64,000 nt of DNA, from assembly GCA_963834305.1 (NCBI GenBank), contig CAWIAX010000002.1, forward strand, positions 1,860,001-1,924,000, read 5' to 3'. The DNA comes from JACCXG01 sp963834305. GTDB taxonomy: Bacteria; Acidobacteriota; Vicinamibacteria; Vicinamibacterales; 2-12-FULL-66-21. Every line of letters starts with the position of its first letter. Position 1 is the stretch's first letter. Made by a program: the position numbers and the translations under genes. The notes under the pieces were generated by a model that was given only the letters and a program-made list of their open reading frames with translations, was not told where the DNA came from and ran no database searches. Shown here in pieces: positions 16,629 to 26,832 of the stretch.

Positions 16629-19459
16629 CGAGCGTCTCCAATCACGTGCGCCTCGGCATTGCGGTACTCCACGGTTCCCAGGTCGAGCTTCTGCAAATCG
16701 GCTTCGATCTTGGCGCGGTCGCCCACCGCCACCACCAGCAGGCGATCCGGGTGCAGATGCTTCTGCGCGGCGGCGTGCGCGGTGGCGGCGTCGATCCCGA
16801 CGACCCGCTCGATGTACTTCGAGTAGTAGTCGAGTCCGAGATCGTAGACGAAGAGCGTGCTGAAGCTGCCGGCCGCCTGGGCGGTCGTCTCGAACCGGCC
16901 GGGCAGCGAGCGTACCAGACTGTCCCGGGCGAGCGACAGCTCCTCCACCGTGAGCGCGACGTCCTTCATGCGCCGGACCTCCGTGAACATCTCGGTCACC
17001 GCCGGCGCGGTGGCGTCGGTCCGCACCCCGGCGCCGAGGTAGAACGGCCCCGCCTCGCGGCGGAAGGCGAAGGTGGAAAATGCGCCGTAGGTATAGCCCT
17101 TGTCCTCGCGGAGGTTGAGGTTGATGCGGCTGGTGAACAGCCCGCCGAGCAGCGTGTTCACGACTTCGACCGCCTCGAAATCGGGCGTGGAGCGCGGGAG
17201 GCCGATGGCGGCGACACGGAGCTGCGTCTGCGCGGCGCCGGGGGTGTCCACGATGATCAGCCTGGCCTTCGTGCCGGCGGCCGGCGGCAGGCCGGCGCGC
17301 GGGCCGGCCTTGCCGGTCCATCCCGCGAACGCCTTCGCGACCATCGCCGCCAGTTCCGCCCGGGAGATCGCGCCAACCACGACGAGGGCGGCATTGCCCG
17401 GGACCAGGTGCCGCGTCCAGTAGTCCACCATGGCCTGGCGTGCCAGCGCCTTGTTGGAGGCCTCCGTGCCGATGTCGAGGTAGCCGTACGGGTGCCCCGG
17501 CCCGTAGAGCGCCGCCGCCATCACTCGCGCCGCGGTCTGGGTGGGGCTGCTCTTCTGCGCGACCAGAGTCGCCAGCCGGCTGGCCCGCTGCCGTTCGATC
17601 TCCTCCTCGGGAAACGTCGGGTTCAGCGCCACGTCGGCCAGCAGGTGGAGCGCCCCGGCAAACTTCGGGGCGAGCGACCGCACCGCGATCTGCGTCTGGT
17701 CCATCGTCGAGGCCGTGGTCAGCGTCGCGCCAAGGGCGGCCGCTTCGTCGGCAATCTGCAGCGCGGTGCGCCTCTTTGTCCCCTCGTCGAGCATCGCGGC
17801 CGTGAAGTTCGCCAGGCCCGGCAGACTGGCGGGATTGGCGCCGCTGCCGCTGGCAAACACCAGGTTGGCCGACACCACCGGCAGCTCGCGGCGCTCGCTG
17901 ACGATCACCGTGAGGCCGTTGGGCAGCACGAACCGCTCGGGGGTCGGAAACTGCGCCGCCTTGACCGCCCCGGCCTTCGGCATGGCTTTCCGCCAGGCAT
18001 CGGCCTGGTTCACGCTCTGCGCCCCTCCGGCGGCTGGCTCCGGGGTGGCCGTCGGCTCGGGCGCCAGCGTCTTGTCGCCGGGAACTGCGAAGAGCACGAC
18101 GCGCTTCGCCGGCTGGAGGTAGCCAGCGGCGAACCCCTTCACCGCCGCCACCGTCGCCGCGCGGTAGCGCTCGATATCCTGGCGGAGGTAGTCGGGAGTG
18201 CCGAGGTAGTGCTCGTAGCTGTTCAGGCGATCGGCCTTGCCGCCGAAGCCGCCGAGCGTCTCGAGCCCGGTCACGACCCGCGTTTCGATGGTCGTCCGCG
18301 CCCGTTCGAGCTCGCCGGCGTCGGGACCCGCCTGCACGAAGCGGCGAAGCTCCTCATTGATGGCGGCCTCGAGCTCCGCGGCGGTATGGCCGGGACGCGC
18401 CGTCGCCTCGATGGTGAACTTGGAGCCGAGAATCAGCGATTCCTGCGTCGCCTGCACGGCCTGGGCGATCTGCTTGTCGTAGACCAGCGACTTGTAGAGG
18501 CGGCTCGCCTTGCCGCCGCCGAGCACGTCGGCCGCCAGGTCGGCTTCGGCATCACCCGGCTTGAAGATCGCCGGCGTCAGCCACGCCATGTAGACCCGCG
18601 GCAGCTGCACGGTGTCGGTCACCGTCAACCGCTTCTCGGCCGCGATCGGCGGCGTGGTGGCCGCGATCGCCGGCACGTCCGGCCCGCGCCGCAGCCCGCC
18701 GAAGTACTTCTCGACGAGCCGGCGGGCCGCGCCGGGCTCGAAGTCACCGACGATCGCCAGGCTGGCGTTGTTGGGCGTGTAGTACTGCCGGAAGAACTGC
18801 TGCACGTCTTCGAGCCGGGCCGCCGCGAGGTCGGCGTGCGAACCGATGACGACGCCGTGGTAGGGATGCCCTTTCGGGTAGAGCGCCTGGTACAGCGCCT
18901 CTTCCGCGATGCCGTACGGCTGGTTCTCGACGCTCTGGCGCCGTTCGTTGCGGACCACGTCGCGCTGGTTGGCGAGCGCTTTCTGGTCGAGCACATCGAG
19001 CAGGTAGCCCATGCGGTCGGACTCGATCCAGAGCGCCAGCTCGAGCTGGTTGGACGGCACCGTCTCGAAGTAGTTGGTCCGATCGAAATCGGTCGTCCCG
19101 TTGATGTCGGACGCGCCGGCGGCCTCGAGCAGCTTGAAGTGCGTGTCCGCGGCTACGTGTTTCGACCCCTGGAACATCATGTGCTCGAACAGGTGCGCGA
19201 AGCCGGTGCGGCCGGGGACCTCATTGGCCGGGCCCACGTGGTACCAGAGATTGACCGCCACCATCGGCAGCCGCCGGTCCTGCGACAGGATGACCTTCAG
19301 CCCGTTCTTCAGCGTGAACGTCGTGTGATCCAGGCGCGGGATGGGGGCGGCCTGCGGCGCGCGGGCCGGGGCCGTCTGACCGGCGGACGGGCGGACAGGC
19401 GCCGCGGCACCAGCCGCCAGGACGGCGCACAACGACACCACAGCAGCGCGAGTTCGCAT
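16625..19459 (-). CDS. Secreted M16 zinc metallopeptidase (two-domain, PqqL/insulinase-like)
   Basis: A 944-residue protein with a signal peptide (ending APVRPSAGQ). The N-terminal M16 unit has the inverted zinc motif HLFEH at residues 89-93, and the downstream conserved RNERRQSVENQPYG segment follows at the expected distance. The C-terminal half repeats the fold (RFVLPNGLTVIVSERRELP) but has LANFTAAMLDE in place of HxxEH, so it is the usual inactive partner domain that closes the chamber. I place the start at ATG 19459, preceded by AAGGAGAC. Oligopeptide degradation in the periplasm is the likely role. It forms an operon with the Tat-exported PLP enzyme, which hints at joint breakdown of peptides containing unusual amino acids. 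Confidence 0.9.
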   Translation of the reverse strand: MRTRAAVVSLCAVLAAGAAAPVRPSAGQTAPARAPQAAPIPRLDHTTFTLKNGLKVILSQDRRLPMVAVNLWYHVGPANEVPGRTGFAHLFEHMMFQGSKHVAADTHFKLLEAAGASDINGTTDFDRTNYFETVPSNQLELALWIESDRMGYLLDVLDQKALANQRDVVRNERRQSVENQPYGIAEEALYQALYPKGHPYHGVVIGSHADLAAARLEDVQQFFRQYYTPNNASLAIVGDFEPGAARRLVEKYFGGLRRGPDVPAIAATTPPIAAEKRLTVTDTVQLPRVYMAWLTPAIFKPGDAEADLAADVLGGGKASRLYKSLVYDKQIAQAVQATQESLILGSKFTIEATARPGHTAAELEAAINEELRRFVQAGPDAGELERARTTIETRVVTGLETLGGFGGKADRLNSYEHYLGTPDYLRQDIERYRAATVAAVKGFAAGYLQPAKRVVLFAVPGDKTLAPEPTATPEPAAGGAQSVNQADAWRKAMPKAGAVKAAQFPTPERFVLPNGLTVIVSERRELPVVSANLVFASGSGANPASLPGLANFTAAMLDEGTKRRTALQIADEAAALGATLTTASTMDQTQIAVRSLAPKFAGALHLLADVALNPTFPEEEIERQRASRLATLVAQKSSPTQTAARVMAAALYGPGHPYGYLDIGTEASNKALARQAMVDYWTRHLVPGNAALVVVGAISRAELAAMVAKAFAGWTGKAGPRAGLPPAAGTKARLIIVDTPGAAQTQLRVAAIGLPRSTPDFEAVEVVNTLLGGLFTSRINLNLREDKGYTYGAFSTFAFRREAGPFYLGAGVRTDATAPAVTEMFTEVRRMKDVALTVEELSLARDSLVRSLPGRFETTAQAAGSFSTLFVYDLGLDYYSKYIERVVGIDAATAHAAAQKHLHPDRLLVVAVGDRAKIEADLQKLDLGTVEYRNAEAHVIGDAR

Positions 19460-19777
19460 CGAGTCTCCTTGGAGTACCGGCGATTGGACCGTCAGACCTG
19501 CTGGGCTGTCAAGGGGTCGTGGCAACCCCCGGCGGGTTGGTGTAAAATGCCTCCGCGGCATCCGGCGGCGCGACGGGCGATCCAGTGGACGGAGGAATCC
19601 ACCGAGTCGTCTGGCGGCCCAGCAATAGCGCCCCGGGACCTTCGCCTGCGACCGTTCCATCCAATTCGTGACCGCACGCGTACGCAGCCCACGGCCGGGT
19701 TGCGGCACGCCGGTCAGCGGTCTTCATTCCTCGCACCAATCGTTGCCGGAGTCTGCCCGGACCATCTCGGAGTGCGC
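19460..19777. other. 318-bp divergent intergenic region
   Basis: This separates the M16 peptidase gene (minus) from the large NPDIE-repeat gene (plus) and must hold both promoters. A TAAAAT-like box is visible near 19543-19548 on the plus strand, but I find no convincing -35 partner. No ORF, hairpin or repeat stands out. Confidence 0.4.
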
Positions 19778-22700
19778 ATGAGCCCCTTACGTTTTCGTCG
19801 TCAGGTCGCCTGTCGGTTCGTTCTTGCCCTGTCCGTGGCGGCGGCCCTGGGGGCCGGCACCACGATGCTGGCCCAGATTCCCGGCCGGAACGTCAACATG
19901 GTCGCCGGCATCGAGTGGCCCGGCGGCGACCCCTTCCTGCAGCGGCAGAACGAGCCGTCGATCGCCGCCTCCACCCGGAACCCGCTGCACCTCCTGGGCG
20001 GCAGCAACGACTACCGCACGGTGGATGTGCCCGGGCTGCCCGACGGCGTGGAAACCGGCGACGCCTGGCTCAGCGTGTACAAGTCGTTCGACGGAGGGCA
20101 GCGCTGGTCGAGCACCCTGATCCCTGGCTATCCCCAGGACACCTCGCCCGCAGGGCTGGCCTCGCCAATCAAGGGCTACCAGGCCGCCGCCGACCCGGTG
20201 GTGCGCGCCGGTACGCACGGGCTGATCTACTACAACGGGCTCGTGTTCAACCGGGGCGAGGGCGGGAAGAGCGCCATCTTCCTGACGCGCTTCATCGACC
20301 GCAACAACAAGGAGAATGGCGATCCGATCGCCTACCTCGGCACGAGCCTGGTCGTCTCGTCCAGCGGAGAGCAGTTCCTCGACAAGCCGTGGATGGCGGT
20401 GGACATCCCCCGCGGCGGGTCGCCGCCGCAGTGCGTCGTCGGCGGCACGCCAAACGGCGGGACGGTCAAGCGCAACGGCCATCGCAGGCGCGGCAACGGT
20501 CGTGGCCAGGGCAACCAGCCCCCGGACGACGGCCTCGATCGGGTGCCGGCCGGCGCGGTCTACGTTGTCTATTCCTCCATCACTGGTGACGGGGCGACGC
20601 TGCGGTCCGAGATCTTCCTCAAGCGGTCGATGGATTGCGGCACGACCTGGAGCCCGGCGATCCGGGTGAGCCGCGCGGCGGACGCCATCAACCAGGGGGC
20701 CACGCTGGCGATCGACCCGCAGACCGGCCATGTCTTCGTCGCGTGGCGGCGGTTCGCGGACCCCAACGCCCCGGACAGCGATGCCATCATGGTGGCGCGC
20801 CTGCCCGCGGGGGGCGCGGCGTTCGACGCGCCGGGCCTGGCCCGCGGCCTGCGCCGCCTCGGCCCGGTGTCGCAGCACCTCGACCGCATCTTCGAGCACC
20901 GGCGCAAACGCGCCCGGACCACCGAGGTGGCCGACCTGTCGCAGCTCGACCAGGGAACCACGACGACCCGGTTCCGCACCAATGCCTATCCGTCGCTGGC
21001 CATCGACGGCGCGAGGCGCGTGTACGTGGCCTGGGCAGAGCGCGGCTTCGCGGCGGCCAGGCCGGACCCGGCGGACGGCGATGCCCGCATTCTCGTCGCT
21101 TCGTCCGCTGACGGCCGTCACGTTCTCCGCCCCGGTCGTCGTGGACGACGATGCCCAGCTCGGTCATCAGCTGATGCCGACGCTGACGTTCGCCGGCGGC
21201 AAGCTGATGCTCGTGTTCTACGACCTGCGCGAGACGGCGGCGCAGGTCTTCGCGCGCTTCGTCAGCGACGCGGACTCCACCAACGGACTGCGCCACACCA
21301 TCGACATCCGCGCCGCGCTCGGCACCCCGGGCGCGGTGCCGGCGTTCTCGCCCTCGGTGCGCGTCTCCGACTACCTGACCGGCTATCGCAGCGGCACCTC
21401 GCTGCTCGAGCAGCTGCAGGTCAACCCGCCCAACCTGCCGATGTTCAAGGGGGGCACGGTGCCCTTCCTCGGCGACTACATCGACGTGGCGGCCGCCCCG
21501 GCGTTCGTGCCGGTCGCCGGCGGCCGCTGGGCCTACAACACCGCGGCCGGCGCCGAGTTCCCGATCTTCCACGCCGTGTGGACCGACAACCGCGACGTGC
21601 GCCCGCCGCTCGACGGCAACTGGACCAACTACAAGCCGCCGACACTGGGCGGGCCGCAGCCCGGCCAGAGCCTGTTCGACCCGTCGCAGACCGTCGGGAC
21701 GTGCCAGGCGGGCAACGCCGGCTCGCGGAACCAGAACATCTACACGGCGCGCATCGGCGGCGGCCTGCTGGTTGGCGCCCCCGGCAACACCAAGCCGCTC
21801 TCCCCGACGGTGCAGCGCGGGTTCGTCGTGTTCGCCCAGAACCAGACCACCGTCACCAGGACCTTCCGGATGACCGTGCTGGGGCAGCCGGCGGGCGGCC
21901 GCGCGTCGTTCGAGCAGTTCCCGCTGCCGCCCTACTCCGCATCTTCGCCCGCGCCGCGGACTTTCATCGACGTGCGCGTCCCGCCGCGCTCGACGGCGTC
22001 GCGGACGCTCTACGTCACGGCGTCGGACTCGCGGGCGCAGGTCGCCGTGGACGTGCGTGAAGTCTCGGGCGTCGGCGGCGCCGCGGTCGCCGGCGGCCTG
22101 GAGGGGCGCGTTGTGCTCAATCCCGATATCGAGAACCCGGACATCGAAAACCCGGACATCGAGAACCCTGATATCGAGAACCCCGACATCGAGAACGCCG
22201 AGGTCTATAACCCGGACATCGAGAACCCGGACATCGAGAACCCCGATATCGAGAACCCCGACATCGAAAACCCGGACATCGAGAATCCGGACATCGAGAA
22301 CGTCAACGTCGCGAACCCGGACATCGAGAACCTCAATATCGCGAATCCCGACATCGAGAACCCGGACATCGAGAATCCGGACATCGAGAACCCCGATATC
22401 GAGAATCCCGACATCGAGAACGGCGCGCTCGCCGATGTGACCTGGACCGTGTCGAACGTCGGCAACACGACGAGCGCCTTCAACGTGAACCTGTTCCTCG
22501 CGAACGCCGCCGTGCCCGCCGGGCTCAAGACGCAGCTCATCGTCTACAAGACCTACAAGACGCCGGTGCTGGCGCCGAACGGCTGCGATCTCCGGGTCGA
22601 GACCCGGAACATCCTGCTCTACAACGTGCCCAACCCCAACTTCGTCACGCCGGGGGAAGCGCTGCCCGATCAGAACGATCCGGCCGACACCAACGCCACG

Positions 22701-24272
22701 CTGTGGCTCGCGCCCGGCGAGATCGGCCGCGTCACGCTGCGGGTGTTCGACGACGACACGTCGAACAACCTGATCATCACGAACCTCGACGGCTCGACCG
22801 CCTCGATCGATCCGGCGCTCAACCCGGCCACCACCGTGACGGCAGGCGTCTCGGCGCAGGGCGTTGACGCGCTCGACCCGCCCGGGGCCACCGTGCCGCC
22901 GGTCATCACGACCGCCGGGACGAATCTCGTCTACCTGCAGCAGCCCACCACCGTCGTCCCGGGCACCATCATGGCGCCGCCCGTGCGCGTGCGGGTGTGG
23001 GACAACTCGGGAGCGCCGCTGCCTGGCGTAACCGTCGCCCTGACGCTGCTGAACGCGCCGCAGGGGGTCGCGCTGAGCGGAGGCACCGCGGTGTCGGACG
23101 CAGCTGGCGTCGCCACGTTCGGCGGCCTGTCGGTGAACGTCGTGGCGACCGGTCTCCAGTTGCGCGCCACCGCGACAGCGCCGGGCGTCGTCGCGGCCGG
23201 CACGTCCACCCCCTTCGACGTGCTCGAGCCGGTGGCGGGCTTCACGACCTGGGCCAGTTCCGGCTCCGGGGCCGTCACGACCTTGAACGATGGCTCGACG
23301 GGCCAGCCCGCGATGCAGTACCAGCACAACGGGCCGGAAGACTTCAGCGGTGCGTGGCAGTTCTCGACGGTGGCGGCCGAGACACGCACCGTGGACCTCG
23401 CCTATGTGTGGAACGGCTTCCACTCATACTTCCAGGTCACCGTGGGTCTCGAGCTCTTCGTCAGGCGTAACGGCGACGACGTCTCGGTGGTGACGCTGCT
23501 GAACGAAGGACCCACGGACTGCGACCCGTGCCAGCCACCCTCGGGCGGGTTCGTCTACAGCGGCGCCGCGAGCGTCGCGGTGCAGGCCGGCGATACCTAC
23601 GGGTTCCGCCTGGCAGGGTCGCACGGCGACATCGCGCACGTGCTCGAGGGCACCTTCACCGTGGCCGTGGACGATGCGCCGTACATCGGTTCGGCCACGC
23701 CGTCCACGATTGGCGCCGGGCAGATGATTGTCCTGCGTGGAGCGAACATGCCGGCCACGGCCGCGAGCGGCATCCTGTTCTCCCAGGACGGCGCCGACGA
23801 CCTGCCGGCGTCCTACACCTTCTACCAGCCGTCGTCCGATCTGGTGATCGCGCGGTCGCCGGCCGGGCTGGTGCCCGGCTCGGCCACCGTGCGCGCCACC
23901 AACGGCGACATCTCCACGCCGCCCTTCCCCATCACCATCGGTGAAGTGCCGGGGGCGCCGGTGCTGACCGCGCTGAGGAACAGCTGCGGCGGCGACGATA
24001 CGAGCGTCGTCTCGGCCACTCAGCAGGTGTTCGTGCTGGCTGACGGCGTGGACACGGCGGGAACCACGTTCTTCTGGACGGCCACCGCCACTGAGGTGGG
24101 CGTTCCGGTTACCGGCGCCTCGAACTCCACGATGGCGGGGCCGGGCGCGGTCTGCACGGCGACCACGGTGCCGAATCTCCCAAGCGGGCAGTACGCGCTG
24201 CAGATCGTCGCGAGCGTCAACGGGGTTGACAGCCCCCGGAGCAACGCGATCCTGGTCCAGGTCCAGCAGTAA
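19778..24272 (+). CDS. Giant secreted multidomain protein with NPDIE pentapeptide array (frameshifted at about 21116)
   Basis: The intact product would be about 1,497 residues. The first frame starts at ATG 19778 with a signal peptide (ending GTTMLAQ) and a sialidase/BNR-like propeller region (FDGGQRWSS, DCGTTWSPAI). At about 21116 the frame must skip one base (ADG then VTFSAPVVVDDD) to continue. Next come more propeller-like sequence, an array of 20 five-residue units (22119-22418), a CARDB-like domain (WTVSNVGNTTSAFNVNLFL), an Ig-like domain (VRVWDNSGAPLPGVTVALTL), a beta-sandwich, an IPT/TIG-like domain (YIGSATPSTIGAGQMIVLRG) and a final Ig-like domain. There is no sortase, TonB or autotransporter end. 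It is probably an extracellular or surface protein that binds glycans or other surfaces. Function is unknown. Confidence 0.75.
22119..22418 (+). repeat. Tandem array of 20 x 15 bp encoding NPDIE units
   Basis: Seventeen perfect NPDIE units and three variants (NAEVY, NVNVA, NLNIA) follow each other without gaps, in the order 5, NAEVY, 6, NVNVA, 1, NLNIA, 5. The DNA units differ at synonymous positions (CCC/CCG/CCT for Pro, GAT/GAC for Asp, GAG/GAA, AAT/AAC). The array is therefore held by selection on the protein and is not a recent slippage product. The period of five with a central hydrophobic residue matches the pentapeptide-repeat beta-helix logic. Confidence 0.9.
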
Positions 24273-24294
24273 GCCCTCGCACCGTCCTTGACAG

Positions 24295-24322
24295 CCGGGG
24301 AGGCGCCGCGGCGCCTCCCCGG
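24295..24322 (+). terminator. Perfect 28-bp palindrome after the NPDIE gene
   Basis: Starting 22 bp after the stop at 24272, the two 14-bp halves CCGGGGAGGCGCCG and CGGCGCCTCCCCGG are exact reverse complements. They form a very stable GC stem of 12 bp with a 4-nt loop. No T-run follows, so it may act with Rho or as an mRNA-stabilising hairpin. Confidence 0.6.
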
Positions 24323-24363
24323 ACACGCCAATGGCTGACACGGCGACATCCCGCCGGCCGCCA

Positions 24364-24426
24364 TATAATTTGACGACAGCCATGCCGCGTTCCATCCCCG
24401 GGCCCCGCGCTCCGCACATCGCCTGA
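24364..24426 (+). promoter_or_regulatory. TATAAT box and possible 14-codon leader ORF before metA
   Basis: A consensus TATAAT sits at 24364-24369; no good -35 is seen at the right distance. An ATG at 24382 opens a short frame (MPRSIPGPRAPHIA) that stops at 24424-24426, one base before the metA ATG at 24428. This could be a translated leader coupled to metA, or chance. No SAM or other riboswitch fold is recognisable. Confidence 0.4.
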
Positions 24427-24427
24427 C

Positions 24428-25540
24428 ATGCCGTTAGTCGAGCACTCGTCGCTGCCGACCTTCCGCGATCTCCGGCAACAGGGCCAGACGGTCCTGGCGC
24501 TGGACGATGCCCGGCGGCAGGACATCCGCGCCCTGCACGTCGGCCTGCTCAACATGATGCCGGACGCGGCGTTCCAGGTGACCGAGCAGCAGTTCATGCG
24601 CCTGGTCGGCGGCTCGAACCAGATCGCGCAGTTCTACGTCCATCCCTTCACCGTCGCCGGGCTGCCGCGCAGCGCCGCCACCCAGGCCTACATCGATCGC
24701 AACTACGAAGACATCGCCTCGATCTATGCCGACGGGCTCGATGCGCTGATCATCACCGGGGCGAACGTGGCCAACCCGCGCCTCGACCTCGAGCCGTTCT
24801 ACCAGCCGCTGACGGAGGTCATCGGCTGGGCGGGCGAGAACGTCACGTCGGTGCTGTGCTCCTGCCTGTCGACGCACGCGCTGATGAAGTTCCTGCACCG
24901 GATCGACCGCCGGCCGCTGCCCCGCAAGCAGTGGGGGGTCTACAGCCACCGCGTGGTCGCGCCGCAGCATCCGCTGCTGCACGGCATCAACACGCGGTTC
25001 GACGTGCCGCACTCCCGCTACAACGCGATCACGCGCGAGCAGTTCGAGGCGGCCGGCCTCAGCATCCTGATCGAAAGCGGCGAAGCCGGCGTCCATGCGG
25101 CGGTCAGCGACGACCAGTTCCGCCGCATCTACTTCCAGGGACACCCGGAGTACGACACCAACAGCCTGCTCAAGGAGTACAAGCGGGAGGTCCTCCGCTC
25201 CTTCAACGGCGAGCGCGACCTGCCGCCGTTCCCGGAGCACTACCTCCCCGACGCCGCCACGCGCCTGCTCACCGGCTACCTGGACGCCGCGCACGAGGCG
25301 CGCGCGGCTCAGCGGGACCTGCCGGAGTTTCCGGAAGCGGCGGTCGCCCCGCTGCTCGACAACACCTGGGCGGACACCGCCAGAACGATCTTCGACAACT
25401 GGCTGGGCCTCGTCTACCAACTCACTAACCTGGACCGCCGCCTGCCGTTCATGGCCGGCGTCGATCCGCGCCGGCCGCTCGACGGTCTCGGCGCGGGTCC
25501 AAACACGAACGCGATGCCTTTGAGGGAGCACACACGCTGA
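24428..25540 (+). CDS. metA: Homoserine O-acyltransferase, MetA family
   Basis: The enzyme activates homoserine with an acyl group from acyl-CoA, the entry step of methionine synthesis. The catalytic triad residues are visible: C146 in VLCSCLSTHALM, and H239 and E241 in YFQGHPEYDTN. The NMMPDAAFQVTEQQF segment is the family's N-terminal signature. At 370 residues it is longer than E. coli MetA (309), the extra being mainly C-terminal. The residue that separates succinyl (Gly) from acetyl (Glu) enzymes falls in ITGANVAN and is Ala here (A115), so the acyl donor is uncertain. The MetY-type partner downstream favours acetyl. Its stop overlaps the metY start (TGATG), so the two form an operon. 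Confidence 0.88.
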   Translation: MPLVEHSSLPTFRDLRQQGQTVLALDDARRQDIRALHVGLLNMMPDAAFQVTEQQFMRLVGGSNQIAQFYVHPFTVAGLPRSAATQAYIDRNYEDIASIYADGLDALIITGANVANPRLDLEPFYQPLTEVIGWAGENVTSVLCSCLSTHALMKFLHRIDRRPLPRKQWGVYSHRVVAPQHPLLHGINTRFDVPHSRYNAITREQFEAAGLSILIESGEAGVHAAVSDDQFRRIYFQGHPEYDTNSLLKEYKREVLRSFNGERDLPPFPEHYLPDAATRLLTGYLDAAHEARAAQRDLPEFPEAAVAPLLDNTWADTARTIFDNWLGLVYQLTNLDRRLPFMAGVDPRRPLDGLGAGPNTNAMPLREHTR

Positions 25541-26818
25541 TGAAGGATGAAACGCTGGCCATCCACGCGGGCTACACCACCGATCCCACGACCAAGTCGG
25601 TCGCCGTCCCGATTTACCAGACCGTGGCATACGAGTTCGACAACGCGCAGCACGGCGCCGATCTCTTCAACCTGGTGGTGCCGGGCAACATCTACACCCG
25701 CATCATGAACCCGACCAGCGACGTGCTCGAGAAGCGCGTCGCCGCCCTCGAGGGCGGCCTGGCGGGACTGGCGCTGAGCGCCGGCAGCGCCGCGGTCACC
25801 TACTCCATCCTGACCATCGCCCAGGCCGGCAACAACGTCGTCTCCGTCCCGGCGCTCTACGGCGGCACCTACACCCTCTTCGCCCATCAGCTGCCCAGCC
25901 TCGGCATCCAGGTCCGGTTCGCCGCCGACGACAGCGCCGCCGCCCTCGAGCGCCTGATCGACGACAGGACCGCCGCGGTGTTCTGCGAGACCATCGGCAA
26001 CCCCGCCGGGAACATCCCCGACCTCGAGGCGATCGCGGCGATGGCACACAAGCACGGCGTGCCGGTGATCGTCGACAACACCGTGCCGACGCCGGTGCTG
26101 ATGAAGCCGATCGAGTTCGGCGCCGACATCGTCGTGCACTCGCTGACGAAGTACATGGGCGGCCACGGCACGTCGATCGGCGGCATCATCGTCGATTCGG
26201 GCAAGTTTCCCGTGGGCCGAGCACAAGACGCGGTTCCCCATGCTGAACAACCCCGAGCCGGCCTACCACGGCGTCGTCTACACCGAGGCGCTCGGCCCGG
26301 CCGCCTACATCGGGCGGGCGCGGACCGTGCCGCTGCGCAATACCGGCTCGGCGCTGAGCCCCTTCAACGCCTTCCTCTTCCTGCAGGGGATCGAGACCCT
26401 GGCGCTGCGGATGGAGCGCCACGTCGAAAATGCGATGGCGGTGGCGCACCATCTCGAGAAGCACCCGTCGGTCGCCTGGGTCAACTACCCCGGCCTGAAG
26501 TCATCCCCCTACTACCAGCTGGCGCAGAAGTACACGAAGGGGCGGCCGTCGGCGCTGCTGACCTTCGGCATCAAGGGCGGCTTCGACGCCGGTGTGAAGT
26601 TCTACGACGCCCTGCAAATCTTCAAGCGGCTGGTGAACATCGGCGACGCCAAGTCCCTGGCAGCACATCCTGCCTCGACCACGCACCGCCAGCTCACCGA
26701 AGCCGAGCTGAAGAGCGCGGGGGTCACCCCCGACATGATCCGCCTGTGCATCGGCATCGAGGCGATCGACGACATCCTGGCGGACGTCGACCAGGCGCTG
26801 GCCGCCGCGAAGTCCTGA
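25540..26818 (+). CDS. metY: O-acetylhomoserine sulfhydrylase (MetY), one frameshift at about 26212
   Basis: A PLP enzyme of the Cys/Met-metabolism family that makes homocysteine directly from O-acetylhomoserine and sulfide. The N-terminal part (ETLAIHAGYTTDPTT, PIYQTVAYEFDNAQHGADLF, NIYTRIMNPTSDVLEKR) is typical of MetY rather than MetB or MetC. The PLP lysine is K204 in HSLTKYMGGHGTS. After SGKFP the frame breaks. Skipping one G at 26212 restores WAEHKTRFPMLNNPEPAYHG and the rest to LAAAKS, about 425 residues in all and normal for the family. No residue is lost across the break, so a sequence error or a very recent mutation is likely. It is translationally coupled to metA. Confidence 0.85.
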
Positions 26819-26832
26819 GACCCCCTGCCGCA

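Noticed and set aside
22119..22418. CRISPR-like repeat array
   Set aside because: The 15-bp units are contiguous with no spacers, in frame inside a gene, and vary at codon third positions.
22205..22540. Minus-strand frame of repeated SGFSM units
   Set aside because: It is the reverse complement of the NPDIE array, with no start signal or signal peptide.
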